Notes: generated from the letters alone by a model not told the origin. DNA of 64,000 nucleotides from Pseudoips prasinana (GCA_951640165.1 OX621257.1:15387201-15451200); one strand, 5' to 3'; counted from the stretch's first letter, positions 1-10,490 are shown. Made by a program: numbers and translations.

Positions 1-1
1 A

Positions 2-1051
2 AGTGAGAGTAGTGTAGGTGTTCCTCTTTAAATCGGTTGCAATATATTCTGATAGTGGGATAAGTTCCACCATAGACTCGTTGTATTGATGTGGTATTGA
101 TGTTATTTTATACAGCTTGTATGTGTCCCTTCCAATCAGTGGAAAAGTTATTTGAAATAGAAAATAGTTTTCTGTTAATCTTGCCTTCAAATTCAGTAAT
201 GGGTACAAGTCTCTAAGGTTATGGGGCTCAATTGGCAACATCGTGTCATCTGATAGATGCCCCGAGATAGTGTTGAGTTCGCTCTGTAATTGATCGGGAG
301 TCAGTAAGTGTATATTAAACTGTCCATGATGTATGTTGGTAAGTATATCTACGAGATTATCCTGATTTCCCTTTAAATTCTGTAATAAGTTACTAGCTGT
401 TAGTGACATCAGGGTAAATTCTTGGAGTAGCTCAATGTTATTAATGTCTTCTTGAAACTTTTTGGATCTGTTTTCTAGTTTCATGATATGTTGGTTAATA
501 AATTTGTGTTGTTTATTTATAATAGACGCAGTTCGTTGTAACAGATTGTATTCAGACTCTATAATTGACGTCTGATTCTTCCATAACTCGACAATATGTT
601 TTTCATGGTTCCGTATTAAGTTGATGTCTCGGGTGTACTTTTCTGCGAAATGTTCGTCCAGTACCCCGAACAATGAATTCGCTAAATAGCCTACTCCATT
701 AATAAGGCCGCGTCGCCGCCTCACGTGATGACTCACCTGCTGATTTAGCAAAAACTGATTGTAGTACTTTAGTTCGTTGGCCTCATGCAACAGCTGAGTG
801 GTTATCGTGTTACAATGTTCACCACCTATTGTTTTGCATATAGTATCTAAATAAGTGTTAATTTTGTTGAATGCACTTATGCCTTCCCAGTATGGGGACA
901 TGTCGTAGAAAATTACCATAGTCCATTTGTCCTTAGCAAGGTTTAATCTTCCTATCGAATCAAAAAATAGTGATTGTTCCTTTCCAAATTGTGTTACATT
1001 ATATGTACCATGCGCACTGCCGCACATAGTCATGAAAAATGTTAAAGCCAT
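2..1051 (-). other. Envelope-like segment fused in frame to BEL/Pao Pol
   Basis: An internal ATG at 1051-1049 lies in the pol frame and opens a hydrophobic stretch that could act as a signal or anchor. A tetra-arginine followed by Gly lies near position 710, the arrangement of a furin-type site followed by a hydrophobic stretch. Downstream sequence is rich in Asn, Gln and Leu with coiled-coil character. This resembles insect errantiviral and baculovirus F-type envelope proteins, a family resemblance judged from motif order only. The segment continues past the window start, so any transmembrane anchor is not visible. Whether it makes a working envelope is unknown. Confidence 0.65.
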
Positions 1052-4000
1052 TACAATATACGAAAAACTTACAGTGTTTGATTTCCTTCTGGTGCCCCTT
1101 GGGCTTTGATTTTCTTCAATGTTAGATGTTTGGGTGTTTGTTTCTGGGACCTTGCCTTGCTGTTCGTCCTTTTCTATTGGCAATAGCGAGAGTTTGACTA
1201 CTGGCCGTTTAATAACACCACCTTTGGTTTTTAAGGTGACAACACGTACATAGCCGTCGCTGCCTGGGTGTACATCGACAACTTTTCCCATTATCCATTT
1301 CCCAGCTGGAACATTATCCTCGTGTACGACCAGCATATCTCCGATTTTCATGTTTCTTTGGGGCTTTCCCCATTTCTCTCTAGCTGTTAACTGTGTTAAA
1401 TACTCTGTTTTCCATTTCAACCAGATTTGTCGGGTAATCTGAGCAGTCAAATGCCATCGTGTTCGCGCGTCTTGTTTTGTGTCTATTACGGTGTTGCCAG
1501 ATCTACCCGTTAAGAAGTGGGCCGGAGATATATACTCTAAATCTTCAATGTTTTCGTTAAGCGAGCACAACGGCCGTGAGTTGAGGCAAGCCTCTATTTT
1601 TGTTAGAATTGTTGTGTACTCCTCGAATGTCAGTCGTTGTTCACCGACTACTCTTTTTAGGTGATATTTCAGGCTACGCACTGCTCTTTCCCACAGCCCC
1701 CCAGCACTAGGCCAAGATGGCGCGTTAAAGTGCCATTCTATTTCCATGTCGGCAATATCGGCAAGCAGTTTATCTCCGAAAACTTGTTGAATTTCTTCAT
1801 ATTCTTCTCTCAGTAACCGGTTGGCTCCGATGAAATTCGTGCCTTGGTCACTGTACATGTGACGCGGCGCACCCCTTCTGGCTGCCATTCGGCTCAGTGC
1901 TGCTAAAAATGCCGAACTGGTCAGGTCAGACACCAGCTCGAGATGTACGGCCTTCGTAACCATACATATAAACACCGCCACATATCCCTTAGTTGTTCGC
2001 ACGCCTTTACCCTTGTTGGCCTTAACTTCTACGAAACCGGTATAGTCTACCCCAGTGTGGTAAAACGGAGGAGCCGGGTTCATTCTGGCCGCGGGCAGAT
2101 CTCCCATCAACTGGTGTTCCTTTCTTGTAGCATGTTTTCGGCAAGTGACACAATTCCGCAGCTGTGACTTGGTTGTTTTGATTCCACTTGGTATCCAATA
2201 CTGTCTCCTCAGGGTCGCCAGAGTTAGTTTGGGTCCTCCATGAAACGTTAGCAAATGAGATTCATCTATAAGAAGTTCAGCTAAACGAGTTTTGTTAGGT
2301 ATTACTTTAGGATACTTCATCTCACTGCTCAGGTTTGCATGCCGTAGGCGTCCTCCCACTCTCAAAATTCCGTTTTCATCAATAAAACAATTTAAAAGAA
2401 ATAATTTACTTTTTGTTCCAACGGTACTATTCTTACTGATTTTTTCGACCTCTTCAGCAAATTCCTTTCGTTGTACATATTTAATTATTGTTAATTTAGC
2501 TTTTCGCAATTCTTGCAATGTTAGGTACGATGGCAAATGTTTACGTTTTGAAATTGGTGTCAACGCCCTGAGTATCCACGCAAATATATGTATTATTTTT
2601 CGAAATGAGCTATAATTGTTTAATAAATCTTCAATAATGTTAATAGTTTGTTGTATAATATTAACTTGTTTTATTTTTCTTGTTTCTTCTTCTGTAGTGT
2701 ACATGGGTTGTTGACTCTGTACTTTCTTCATGTCTAAGGATAGTAACCATACTGGTCCATGCCACCACAGTGGATGTTCTAAAAGCTGAGACACCGTTAG
2801 TCCCCTGCTAGCGCAGTCGGCAGCATTTTCTGCGGACTTTACATACCGCCAGTTGTCACTCGGCATAATCTTTTTTATAGCCTTAATTCTGTTGGAAACA
2901 AATGGTGTCCATCGTGTTGAATTTCCATGTATCCAGCCCAACACGACCATGGAATCACACCATCCATAAGTTTCATATGGGCAGCTAATACTAGAAGTAA
3001 TTTTGCTCATGAGTCTTGCCAATAAATGTGCACCACATAACTCTGTTCTTGGCAATGTTATAGCCTTTCGATGTGGTATAAGCTTAGACTTTCCAGCTAC
3101 CAATATAGTTTCTTGGCTATGTTTAGTTCGAGCATATACTACACATGCGTAGGCTTCCATGGAAGCGTCACAAAACCCATGGAATTCGATAATACTGTTC
3201 TCTTGCGTTCTTATCCACCGCGGCACCACACAATTTTTTATGTTTTCTATATCAGCTGCTAGTTTACACCACTCCTTGTATACGTCACCAGATACTTCAT
3301 CATCCCATTGGAGATCAGTTTGCCATAGCTTTTGGAAGAGTAGTTTTAGCTTTGTAGATAAGGGTGTTAACCAGCCCAACGGGTCAAATAACTTCGAAAT
3401 TTCCGAGAGTAATTTCCGTTTAGTAAGTCTTTCTATGTGTGTTGTGAAATTATAATTAAATGTAAAATGATCTTGTTTTGTTTGCCAGCATAAACCTAAT
3501 GTTTTTGAAGTTTCTTCATTTTTTAAGTGATAACTTGTTTCTTCCGCATTCTGTTTTACGCTTTCTAATACTCTTTCATTATTTGAGGCCCATTTTCTTA
3601 ACGTAAATCCACCTAATTTCAACAACTGATGCAGTTCCTTAATCAAGTACTTTCCCTGTTTAATGTTATAGGCACCATGGAGTAGGTCATCCATCATGAA
3701 TGAATTTTCTAGGATTTCCGCTGCCTCAGGATGTTTACTACGCTCATCCGACGCCAACTGTCTTAAAGTCCTCATAGCTAAAAATGGGGCTGATTTAGTC
3801 CCATAAGTGATTGTAGTTAGTTGAAAGCTCTGTATGGGTTGTTCCGATGATTCTCTCCAAACAATTTTTTGAAGATGCTGGTCGATATTGTTAACCAATA
3901 CTTGGCGGTACATCTTCTCGATGTCCGCTGTAAACGCGTAAGGATATTGCCTCCACTGTAATAACAATGATTGTAAATCCCTTTGCATGTTAGGCCCTTT

Positions 4001-6397
4001 GCACATTATGTCATTCAAACTAAACCGAGTAGATGTTTTGGCAGACGCGTTAAATACTACGCGTAACTTTGTTGTTAATGAGTCATCACGCTGCACACCG
4101 TGATCTTCCACCTGCCAAAACCGTCTGATCTCTTCTATGTTATTTAACACGACATTACACTGGTATGTCTTTACGTTGCCGCATAGCAACCATCCCAGTT
4201 GAGTTTGTTGTACTAAGGGCTGATGTGCATTACCGCTTTTTATAATGCCACTTAGCATGATGTTTGCGTAAATGTCGGCTCCGAGTAACAAATCCACGGG
4301 CCGGCTGTTATAGAACTCGGGGTCAGCTAATGGTATGTTATCAATATGCGACCAATCTGGTTTCGGGAAGCTCTTGTTTGGTAGGCATTTAATGAGATTA
4401 GTCATAATAAAGGCTTCCGTTTCGAATGTAAAGTTGTTGTGCAGAGAAGCGCATACTATAGAAATCACTCCCTTGCAGTTGTTCTCCTTTTGTCCTACTC
4501 CAAAGACGATTCCTTTACATCTCTGTCTTTTTATGTTTAATAACTGCGCCGCCGATTCTGTTATTAATGATATTTGGGAGCCCTGATCCACCAAAGCTCG
4601 CAAGGTATACTCCGAACCGTCAGAACCCTTAACACTTACCAAAGCGGTTGCTAGCAGTATCTCTGAGCTGTCAACGTGTGACGTATGTGACGCAGCCGCG
4701 AAGTTCTCATGTTGTTCTTGTGAAGTCATTTGACTACGATTTGATGACAAAGAAGGAGCATTTTTGAGTTTTGCAAATGCGTCATGTAAAATAGTGTTAT
4801 GCGGTTCTTGACATTTTCGGCATGTTAAATTAGAATTGCATTTATTACCATTATGGCTAAATAGGCAATTAGTGCAGAGTTTTAATTTGTTTGCTGTTTT
4901 TAATTTTTGTTCATCATTTAACGCTAAATAATTTTTGCAATTATAAATGCCATGTTGATAACTGCACATTGGACACTTGACATTCGACACGTGCATGGAT
5001 TTTGCAATCGGCTTATTTAGGTTATTGTAAGTGTTGTTCGACTTATTATATGAGCTATAAAAATGTTTCTTTATTTCCGATGATGAATTATTGTTATATT
5101 TCTTTACAGAGTTTTTTTGTAATCCACTATCTTGTTTTCTCTGGGCTGTTTCGAGAGTAATGAATTTTGTTTCCAAAAACTCTAGGAATTCTTTTAGAAC
5201 CGGCAGTTCCCTAGAGTTTTTCAATGATTCTAGGTAGTCGGTGTATGTGTCGTTGTCTAGTTTTTGACCTAGAATATGAACTACGATAGGGTCCCATGAT
5301 GTTATGTCGACGCCTAAGTTCTTTATACCATTTAAGCATTCCAGTGTTGTATCGTGCATCCTTTTTATTTGGTACACCGACTGCTGCTGCATGTTAGGAA
5401 GGCCAAGGAGAATGTTCATGTGGGAAGAGAAGATCAATTTATTGTTATTATAGCGATGTGTGAGAATCTGCCAGGATACTGAATAATTATCCGTACTAAT
5501 TTGTAGGTGTTGTATGAGTTTTTCAGCTTCTCCGCGTACCTTGCTCTTGAGATATTGCATTTTCTGGCCGTTGGATAGTGACGGGTTGTTATGGATAGCT
5601 TCCGTGAATAGATCCCGGAAGGATACCCATTGGTTATAGTTGCCAGTAAACGTTGGAATTTCGAGTTGCGGAGTTGACTTGTTTCTATGCACGACGGACC
5701 ACATTTTTTTGTTGATTGCTTTCTTCAAACTGTTGAATTGTTTCTCATACTTGTCGAACATGTAGTTGTACGTTTCGTTGCCTTCGTCTATCTCACTCTC
5801 AATCTCCCAATGTAGTGTGTCAATTGTTTTCCATCTAGCTTCCAGCGTTTTTAAAACGTCTTCGAATTCCCATTTCTCCGAGATAGACTCTACATCAATG
5901 TTTACCTTTGTTCGCAAGAAGGCTTTAAAATTCGCTTGTTGGCGACGTAACAAATCATCGGCTTTACTATTCGTACCCGTGTGTGTTTTATGAGTTGGGT
6001 TGCCCTGAGAGCTGGGCCCCGCAACCGCTGCAGTTTCTTCCTTCTCCGACTGAACCATACTCATAGTTGATTTAGACGGTGTTTTCGCTTGTTCAATCGG
6101 CTTGCCCGACCTCGTAACCAATTCCTCGTACTGTTGATTTATTAAAGCCTTCACTTGCTCATAGGCCTGCAAAGTCTTCTCAAATTCGTTAAGCCCGAAG
6201 TAAGGGTGAGCCTGACTTATTTCTCTCGTAATGCGGTCATGATTACCCTCATATTCCCTCCAGTATTCCTCCAGAGTATTCAGTCGCCTCTTGAAGTAAT
6301 CTGGTGTTTTCCTATCAGCGCTATCTTTTTTGATGTTGATGCCAAGTTTGACGATGCTTTCATAGATCATCGATTGAATGTCAATAAGCTCGGCCAT
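2..6397 (-). CDS. BEL/Pao Gag-Pol-Env-like polyprotein (partial, about 2132 codons visible)
   Basis: The start is the ATG at 6397-6395, beginning MAELIDIQS. Codon checks near the start, in the integrase, across the pol-env junction and at the window edge stay in one frame without a stop. Rough residues: Gag/DUF1759-like 1-460; Cys/His cluster 470-540; DUF1758-type protease with VDQGSQ near 600; RT with FNAS near 770 and MMDD near 902; RNase H with FCDAS near 1070; integrase with Asp near 1450, SDQGTNF near 1515 and GLWERA near 1567; DUF5641-like module 1670-1750; envelope-like segment from about 1783. It acts in cytoplasmic particles that reverse-transcribe and integrate the element. It could be a recently active copy; the C terminus lies outside the window. 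Confidence 0.88.
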   Translation of the reverse strand, partial: MAELIDIQSMIYESIVKLGINIKKDSADRKTPDYFKRRLNTLEEYWREYEGNHDRITREISQAHPYFGLNEFEKTLQAYEQVKALINQQYEELVTRSGKPIEQAKTPSKSTMSMVQSEKEETAAVAGPSSQGNPTHKTHTGTNSKADDLLRRQQANFKAFLRTKVNIDVESISEKWEFEDVLKTLEARWKTIDTLHWEIESEIDEGNETYNYMFDKYEKQFNSLKKAINKKMWSVVHRNKSTPQLEIPTFTGNYNQWVSFRDLFTEAIHNNPSLSNGQKMQYLKSKVRGEAEKLIQHLQISTDNYSVSWQILTHRYNNNKLIFSSHMNILLGLPNMQQQSVYQIKRMHDTTLECLNGIKNLGVDITSWDPIVVHILGQKLDNDTYTDYLESLKNSRELPVLKEFLEFLETKFITLETAQRKQDSGLQKNSVKKYNNNSSSEIKKHFYSSYNKSNNTYNNLNKPIAKSMHVSNVKCPMCSYQHGIYNCKNYLALNDEQKLKTANKLKLCTNCLFSHNGNKCNSNLTCRKCQEPHNTILHDAFAKLKNAPSLSSNRSQMTSQEQHENFAAASHTSHVDSSEILLATALVSVKGSDGSEYTLRALVDQGSQISLITESAAQLLNIKRQRCKGIVFGVGQKENNCKGVISIVCASLHNNFTFETEAFIMTNLIKCLPNKSFPKPDWSHIDNIPLADPEFYNSRPVDLLLGADIYANIMLSGIIKSGNAHQPLVQQTQLGWLLCGNVKTYQCNVVLNNIEEIRRFWQVEDHGVQRDDSLTTKLRVVFNASAKTSTRFSLNDIMCKGPNMQRDLQSLLLQWRQYPYAFTADIEKMYRQVLVNNIDQHLQKIVWRESSEQPIQSFQLTTITYGTKSAPFLAMRTLRQLASDERSKHPEAAEILENSFMMDDLLHGAYNIKQGKYLIKELHQLLKLGGFTLRKWASNNERVLESVKQNAEETSYHLKNEETSKTLGLCWQTKQDHFTFNYNFTTHIERLTKRKLLSEISKLFDPLGWLTPLSTKLKLLFQKLWQTDLQWDDEVSGDVYKEWCKLAADIENIKNCVVPRWIRTQENSIIEFHGFCDASMEAYACVVYARTKHSQETILVAGKSKLIPHRKAITLPRTELCGAHLLARLMSKITSSISCPYETYGWCDSMVVLGWIHGNSTRWTPFVSNRIKAIKKIMPSDNWRYVKSAENAADCASRGLTVSQLLEHPLWWHGPVWLLSLDMKKVQSQQPMYTTEEETRKIKQVNIIQQTINIIEDLLNNYSSFRKIIHIFAWILRALTPISKRKHLPSYLTLQELRKAKLTIIKYVQRKEFAEEVEKISKNSTVGTKSKLFLLNCFIDENGILRVGGRLRHANLSSEMKYPKVIPNKTRLAELLIDESHLLTFHGGPKLTLATLRRQYWIPSGIKTTKSQLRNCVTCRKHATRKEHQLMGDLPAARMNPAPPFYHTGVDYTGFVEVKANKGKGVRTTKGYVAVFICMVTKAVHLELVSDLTSSAFLAALSRMAARRGAPRHMYSDQGTNFIGANRLLREEYEEIQQVFGDKLLADIADMEIEWHFNAPSWPSAGGLWERAVRSLKYHLKRVVGEQRLTFEEYTTILTKIEACLNSRPLCSLNENIEDLEYISPAHFLTGRSGNTVIDTKQDARTRWHLTAQITRQIWLKWKTEYLTQLTAREKWGKPQRNMKIGDMLVVHEDNVPAGKWIMGKVVDVHPGSDGYVRVVTLKTKGGVIKRPVVKLSLLPIEKDEQQGKVPETNTQTSNIEENQSPRGTRRKSNTVSFSYIVMALTFFMTMCGSAHGTYNVTQFGKEQSLFFDSIGRLNLAKDKWTMVIFYDMSPYWEGISAFNKINTYLDTICKTIGGEHCNTITTQLLHEANELKYYNQFLLNQQVSHHVRRRRGLINGVGYLANSLFGVLDEHFAEKYTRDINLIRNHEKHIVELWKNQTSIIESEYNLLQRTASIINKQHKFINQHIMKLENRSKKFQEDINNIELLQEFTLMSLTASNLLQNLKGNQDNLVDILTNIHHGQFNIHLLTPDQLQSELNTISGHLSDDTMLPIEPHNLRDLYPLLNLKARLTENYFLFQITFPLIGRDTYKLYKITSIPHQYNESMVELIPLSEYIATDLKRNTYTTLT

Positions 6398-6541
6398 GTT
6401 TATTGAATGTCAAAATATATTTCTCTAGAAGAAAAATAAGGAAAGGTATGTTGGTACTTGCGTGTATGCAGTCTAGTACTTAGCTCCACGCAGTCTGCTG
6501 CAGCTGTTGTTTCACGCAGCCTGCTGCGGCTGTTGCTCCAA
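6398..6541 (-). promoter_or_regulatory. BEL/Pao leader with candidate primer binding site
   Basis: The leader lies between the putative 5' LTR end and the Gag ATG. On the minus strand the LTR candidate ends in CTAACA, followed by one T and then TGGAGCAACAGCC at 6540-6528, a plausible tRNA primer binding site because most begin with TGG. The matching tRNA was not identified. The leader also holds CTGCTGC-rich short repeats at about 6485-6535. Confidence 0.4.
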
Positions 6542-6873
6542 TGTTAGCACTACAATCCTCTGACCGAACACACCAGCACTAAATGTTAACTAGTTCACCC
6601 CCGCTCGTGCAAATATCGCGATTTCTCGGAACACGTGACGCGCGAGGGCCTTTCGAAGGACCAAACTATGTACGGTGTAATGCGGTGGGGGTTGCAGAGT
6701 TTGTTGAATGATAGAATGTTGTTTCACTAAAATAAAGTTTATTGTACTGATCCACAATAACTTCTTAAATGTTAAAATGTTAGCAAGAACTATGTTAAAT
6801 GGAGTGTTAGAAATGTTGCAATGAATGCACGCGAATATAACGGTTACTCGATGCGCACTGACTCTATGTTACA
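6542..6873 (-). repeat. Putative BEL/Pao 5' LTR
   Basis: The minus-strand sequence starts TGTAACATAG at 6873 and ends TAACA at 6542, giving TG...CA ends and about 332 bp. An AATAAA signal lies at 6743-6738. The left boundary is uncertain because a second CA-type end occurs near 6585. The partner LTR that would fix both ends lies left of the window. Confidence 0.5.
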
Positions 6874-6910
6874 ATTTTAATACTAATGAAGTAACTGCGT
6901 AAGTCGCGTA

Positions 6911-7738
6911 ATGCTGAGCAAGGTGTTCGGTGTCATTGCACCGAACAAATACAAAGAGGCAATCGAGTTGGCGTTAGCGTTGGAAGCGGCGGAGAAGCAC
7001 GCCGAAGTTAGTGGCACGATAGTGGCGACGGACTCCATGGGGACGACGAGTGGCGCGGCAGTGGCGGCGGGGGACAGCCTGCACCACGCGCGCGGCCGCC
7101 GGGCCCCGCCAGCCGCCGCACGCGCGCACCCTGAGGAGGGCGCGGCGCGGGCGCGGGCCTGCTGGCGGTGCGGCAAGTCTCATGCGATCGATAAGTGTCG
7201 GTATAAAAATTACACTTGTGATGAGTGCGGTCAAAAGGGTCACCTGAAGGTGATGTGTAAAGTGCGCGGCGTTAATGGTGGCCGTCGGCAACATTATGTG
7301 AGTGATGGTTCGGAGGACGAGTTGTACAATATCGGCGTGTCAGCTACAGGTAACAAACCATATTTTGTTAAGGTGCTGATTGACAACAAAATGGTCGAAT
7401 GTGAGATAGACACTGGTAGTAGTATCTCTGCTATAAGTGAAACTATGTATAAACAGATGTTTTCGCACAAAGTTATTATTAAGGATAATTTAATATTACG
7501 ATCGTACTCGGGTTCACGAATCGAATCTCGGGGCTACATTGAGGTGGATGTCCGTCTAGGTAGTTATGTAGGCACTGGCTTACAACTTTATATTATTACA
7601 GGAGGGGCTCGGCCATTACTAGGGCGACAGTGGATGCGAGTTTTAAAAATAAAACAAATAAACCTCAATGAAATCGTAGAGGATCGATTCGTAGCTCAAT
7701 TATGTAAGGAATATCCGGAAGTTTTAGTGATAAGTTAG
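6911..7738 (+). pseudogene. Gypsy Gag C-terminal part (CCHC knuckles) plus aspartyl protease
   Basis: This 275-codon open frame shows an ELALALEAAEKHAE helix typical of the Gag linker, a low-complexity Ala/Arg-rich stretch (residues 45-83) encoded by very GC-rich DNA, and two zinc knuckles (C84/C87/H91/C96 and C103/C106/H111/C116) for RNA packaging. An aspartyl protease follows with DTGSS at 167-171 and LLGRQWM near its end. The ATG is not the original Gag start: stop codons lie just upstream at 6878 and 6884-6889, and the capsid part is missing. The frame ends at a stop caused by a -1 shift near 7724, after which the pol frame continues. Confidence 0.85.
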
Positions 7739-8268
7739 GCACTTGTAAACGCCGCATTCAGCTACAGTTAACTGATAGCAAACCGGTTTATTGTCGAGCA
7801 CGGCCCGTGCCGCTATCATTACGCACGCGAGTAGAAAGGGAGCTGGCACGTCTCGAAGCGGATGGTTCCATCTACCGCATAGATTATTCCGATTATGGAA
7901 CTCCTATAGTTCCCGTCGTTAAGAGTAATGGGGATATTCGTATTTGCGGCGATTACAAAATCACGATTAACCCTAAGCTGAAAAGGGATTATTATCCTTT
8001 ACCTCGTATTGAGGAATTATTTGCCGTCTTGAGTGGGGGGGAAAAATACACTAAAATAGATTTGCAACATGCTTTTGAAGAATGTATCTTATCTGAAGAT
8101 TCACAACCCTACACCGCTATTACTACGCATTACAGACGTACTCCGTATGGTTTATCATGTATACCGGAAAAATTCCAAAAGATTATGGAGGAGACGCTGC
8201 GCGGCGTGCCAGGTTGTGTGGTATTTTCGGATGACATTTGTGTCACAGGGTCGGACCAATTTCAGCAT
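7726..8268 (+). pseudogene. Gypsy reverse transcriptase, N-terminal and catalytic part (frame 2 of 3)
   Basis: The frame resumes directly after the first frameshift and reads through the RT fingers and palm: the EADGSIYRIDYSDYGTPIV stretch, CGDYK, KIDLQHAFEEC with the first catalytic Asp, and FSDDIC as the YxDD-type active site near 8225-8245. QLPLP-type and GLSCIPEKFQ motifs are recognisable. A second shift at about 8264-8268 ends this frame shortly after the active site. Synthesis of a full RT would need two frame corrections, so this is decay rather than a programmed shift. Confidence 0.85.
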
Positions 8269-9182
8269 TAAAAAATTTAAGTTCTGTGTTGGAACGACTG
8301 CGTAATATGGGTCTCACAGTAAAATTGAGTAAATGCCAATTTTTGCAGGATAGTGTTAAGTATTTAGGCTTTATTATAAGCAAAAATGGCTTACAGCCAG
8401 ATTTAAAAAAGGTAGAAGCTATATCTAGTGCTCCTAGGCCAGATAATGTTACTCAGTTAAAAAGCTTTTTAGGAATGTTAAATTATTATGGTAGGTTTAT
8501 TCCTAATTTGAGCTGTTTATTACAACCCATGCATAATCTGTTGCGAAAAGAGGTAGCTTGGAAATGGGACTCTAGTTGTGAAAAAGCTTTTGTGGAAGCG
8601 AAGCGAAGTCTCCTGAGTGACCGGGTGTTAGCGCATTACGAGGAGGGGCGCGAGTTGGTGTTGTCGGTGGATAGCAGCGCGTATGGGCTGGGCGCGGTGC
8701 TCGCGCACCGGTACGCGGATGGCAGCGAGCGACCCGTCAGCTGCGTCTCGCGCACGCTCAGCGCGCCCGAGCGTAATTATAGTCAGCTCGACAAAGAAGC
8801 GCTTGCTATTTTGTTTGGTGTCACTAAGCATCATCACTATTTATTTGGGAGGCGTTTTAAGCTAAGAACGGATCACCAGCCACTTACATATATTTTTGGC
8901 GAAAAAAGTGGAATTCCGCAAACAGCGGCTAGCCGTTTGCAGCGGTGGGCGACGCGCCTGGCTGCATATGACTTTGCTATCGAGTTCGTGAGGTCGGCGG
9001 ATAACGGTCCTGCCGATGCGTTGTCGCGTTTACCCCTGCCTCAGGAGGGTCGCTCAGCGGAGACATTGGATTATTTAAATCTTGTGGAAGATTCGCTTCC
9101 TATTTCGTTTAAAGACGTAGCTAAAGAGACAGAACGTGATGTTTTGCTATGCAAAATAAAAAATTATATTCAATTTAGTTAG
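8265..9182 (+). pseudogene. Gypsy RT thumb and RNase H (frame 3 of 3)
   Basis: It continues the polymerase after the second frameshift with CQFLQDSVKYLGFIIS and FLGMLNYYGRFIPN, conserved RT thumb/connection motifs. RNase H follows with SVDSSAYGLGAVL, CVSRTLSAPERNYSQLDKEA, RTDHQPLTYIF and RSADNGPADALSRLP; the acidic catalytic residues are present. An in-frame TAG at 9180-9182 interrupts it, and the same frame runs on into integrase. Codons for the RNase H part are notably GC-rich (8640-8770) compared with flanking AT-rich DNA. Confidence 0.87.
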
Positions 9183-10490
9183 CCATCGGAACCGAGCTGC
9201 GATGCGGAAAAACCTTTCTTTAGTAAAAAAAGTGAGTTCTTTGTGAATCAAGGATGCATAATGTATAAATACAGATTAGTTATTCCAGCTTCATTACAAA
9301 CGAGACTGTTAAATGAAGTTCATGACGGTCATATGGGCATGAATAAAATGAAAAGTCTAGCTCGGAACTACATATACTGGGGAAGCTTAGACCGGGACAT
9401 CGAGGAGGTTTGTAGACGGTGCGCGGCGTGTCGTTCGGTGCGGGATGCTCCTCCTCGGGCCCAGTTGCACCCGTGGGAGTTTCCGATGTACCCGTGGCAG
9501 CGTATACACGCAGACTTCGCAGAGTGTGGGGGCGTAAAATATCTAGTAATTGTAGACGCTCATTCCAAGTGGTTAGAATCGATACCAATGCGAAGTACGA
9601 ATGCTGAGTGCACTATTAAAGTATTTAGAAGTATTTTTGCACGTTTCGGTCTTCCATCACAGCTCGTAACCGATAACGGTCCACCATTTTCTTCACATGA
9701 ATTTAATAATTACTGTAAGAATAATTGTATTAAACACACGACTTCAGCCCCATATAGACCACAAGGCAATGGTGCGGCGGAGAATGCCGTTAGGACAATT
9801 AAAAAGGCTCTCAAACGGGCCCTATATGAGGGTCAAGATATTAATGCAGCCCTCAGTAGATTTCTATTCAAATACCGCAATTGTGAGCATGCTACCACAG
9901 GGGTGTCCCCGGCGGTGGCACTACAGGGCCGGCGGCTGCGTAGTAGATTGGACGCGCTCCGGCCAGATGTCGCCGCCACCGTGCGCGCTCAGCAGGAGCG
10001 ACAAATCGCGAACGCGCCTTCTGCGCATCGGGACTTTTTGGTAGGTGATACTGTACTAGCACGTGATTATACCGCGAAGGGGGAAAAATGGGCAGAAGCC
10101 AAGATTGTAAAAAAAACGGGCCCAGTTTCTTATAAAGTAGATGTGGGTAACGGGACAGAGTGGCGCCGTCATGCGGACCAAATTGTACCTTGTACTAACA
10201 AGGTTAGATATTCTTTATCTCGGTTGAGCGGCGTAGCTCAGGATTCAGTTACACAGGCTGTAGTGTCGGAGGGTGGTAATGGGTCCGAGACCGAGGCTTT
10301 TGAAGATGCGTCAAGCGGTGACGGCTTCTGTAATGTGGGGCAGGACGTCATCGCGGGGTCGCCGAACACCTGTTCCCAGGAAGCACCTCAGCCTGAGCCA
10401 AAGCCGTCGCCGACACCGCCTGACGTGTCCGCTCGTGCACTGCGTGCATTGAATAGAGCGAAACGAGCTTTACTTAATTATTTAGAATAA
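9183..10490 (+). pseudogene. Gypsy integrase and C-terminal tail
   Basis: It is in frame with the RNase H segment after the TAG; the first ATG is at 9243. It has an H2C2 zinc finger (HDGHMG ... CRRCAAC), then a DDE core: HADFAE with the first Asp, VTDNGPPF with the second, and PQGNGAAENAVR with the Glu. A C-terminal domain with VGDTVLARDY and EWRRHADQIVP resembles Gypsy integrase tails, followed by a Pro/Glu-rich end. The integrase segment is itself undamaged. It would insert element cDNA into chromosomes if part of a working polyprotein. Confidence 0.9.

Larger units (their letters stand above)
1..6873 (-). mobile_element. BEL/Pao LTR retrotransposon, 5' LTR through Env-like region, cut by window edge
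   Basis: The element reads leftward. Its 5' LTR lies at about 6542-6873, a leader at 6398-6541, and one long reading frame from 6397 to the window edge. Domain order (Gag-like region, zinc-binding cysteines, aspartyl protease with DQGSQ, RT with MMDD, RNase H, integrase, DUF5641-like tail, envelope-like segment) is that of BEL/Pao elements such as Drosophila roo, which also carries an in-frame env. The 3' LTR is outside the window. The right edge abuts a Gypsy element whose gag lacks its 5' part, so BEL/Pao probably inserted into it. No inactivating change was seen in the visible part. Confidence 0.9.

Noticed and set aside
6883..7294. Long minus-strand frames opposite the Gypsy gag
   Set aside because: They are mirror frames of a GC-rich Ala/Arg-coding stretch on the plus strand and contain no domain.
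7718..7732. Programmed -1 frameshift between protease and RT
   Set aside because: No good slippery heptamer, and two further lesions in pol make decay the simpler explanation.
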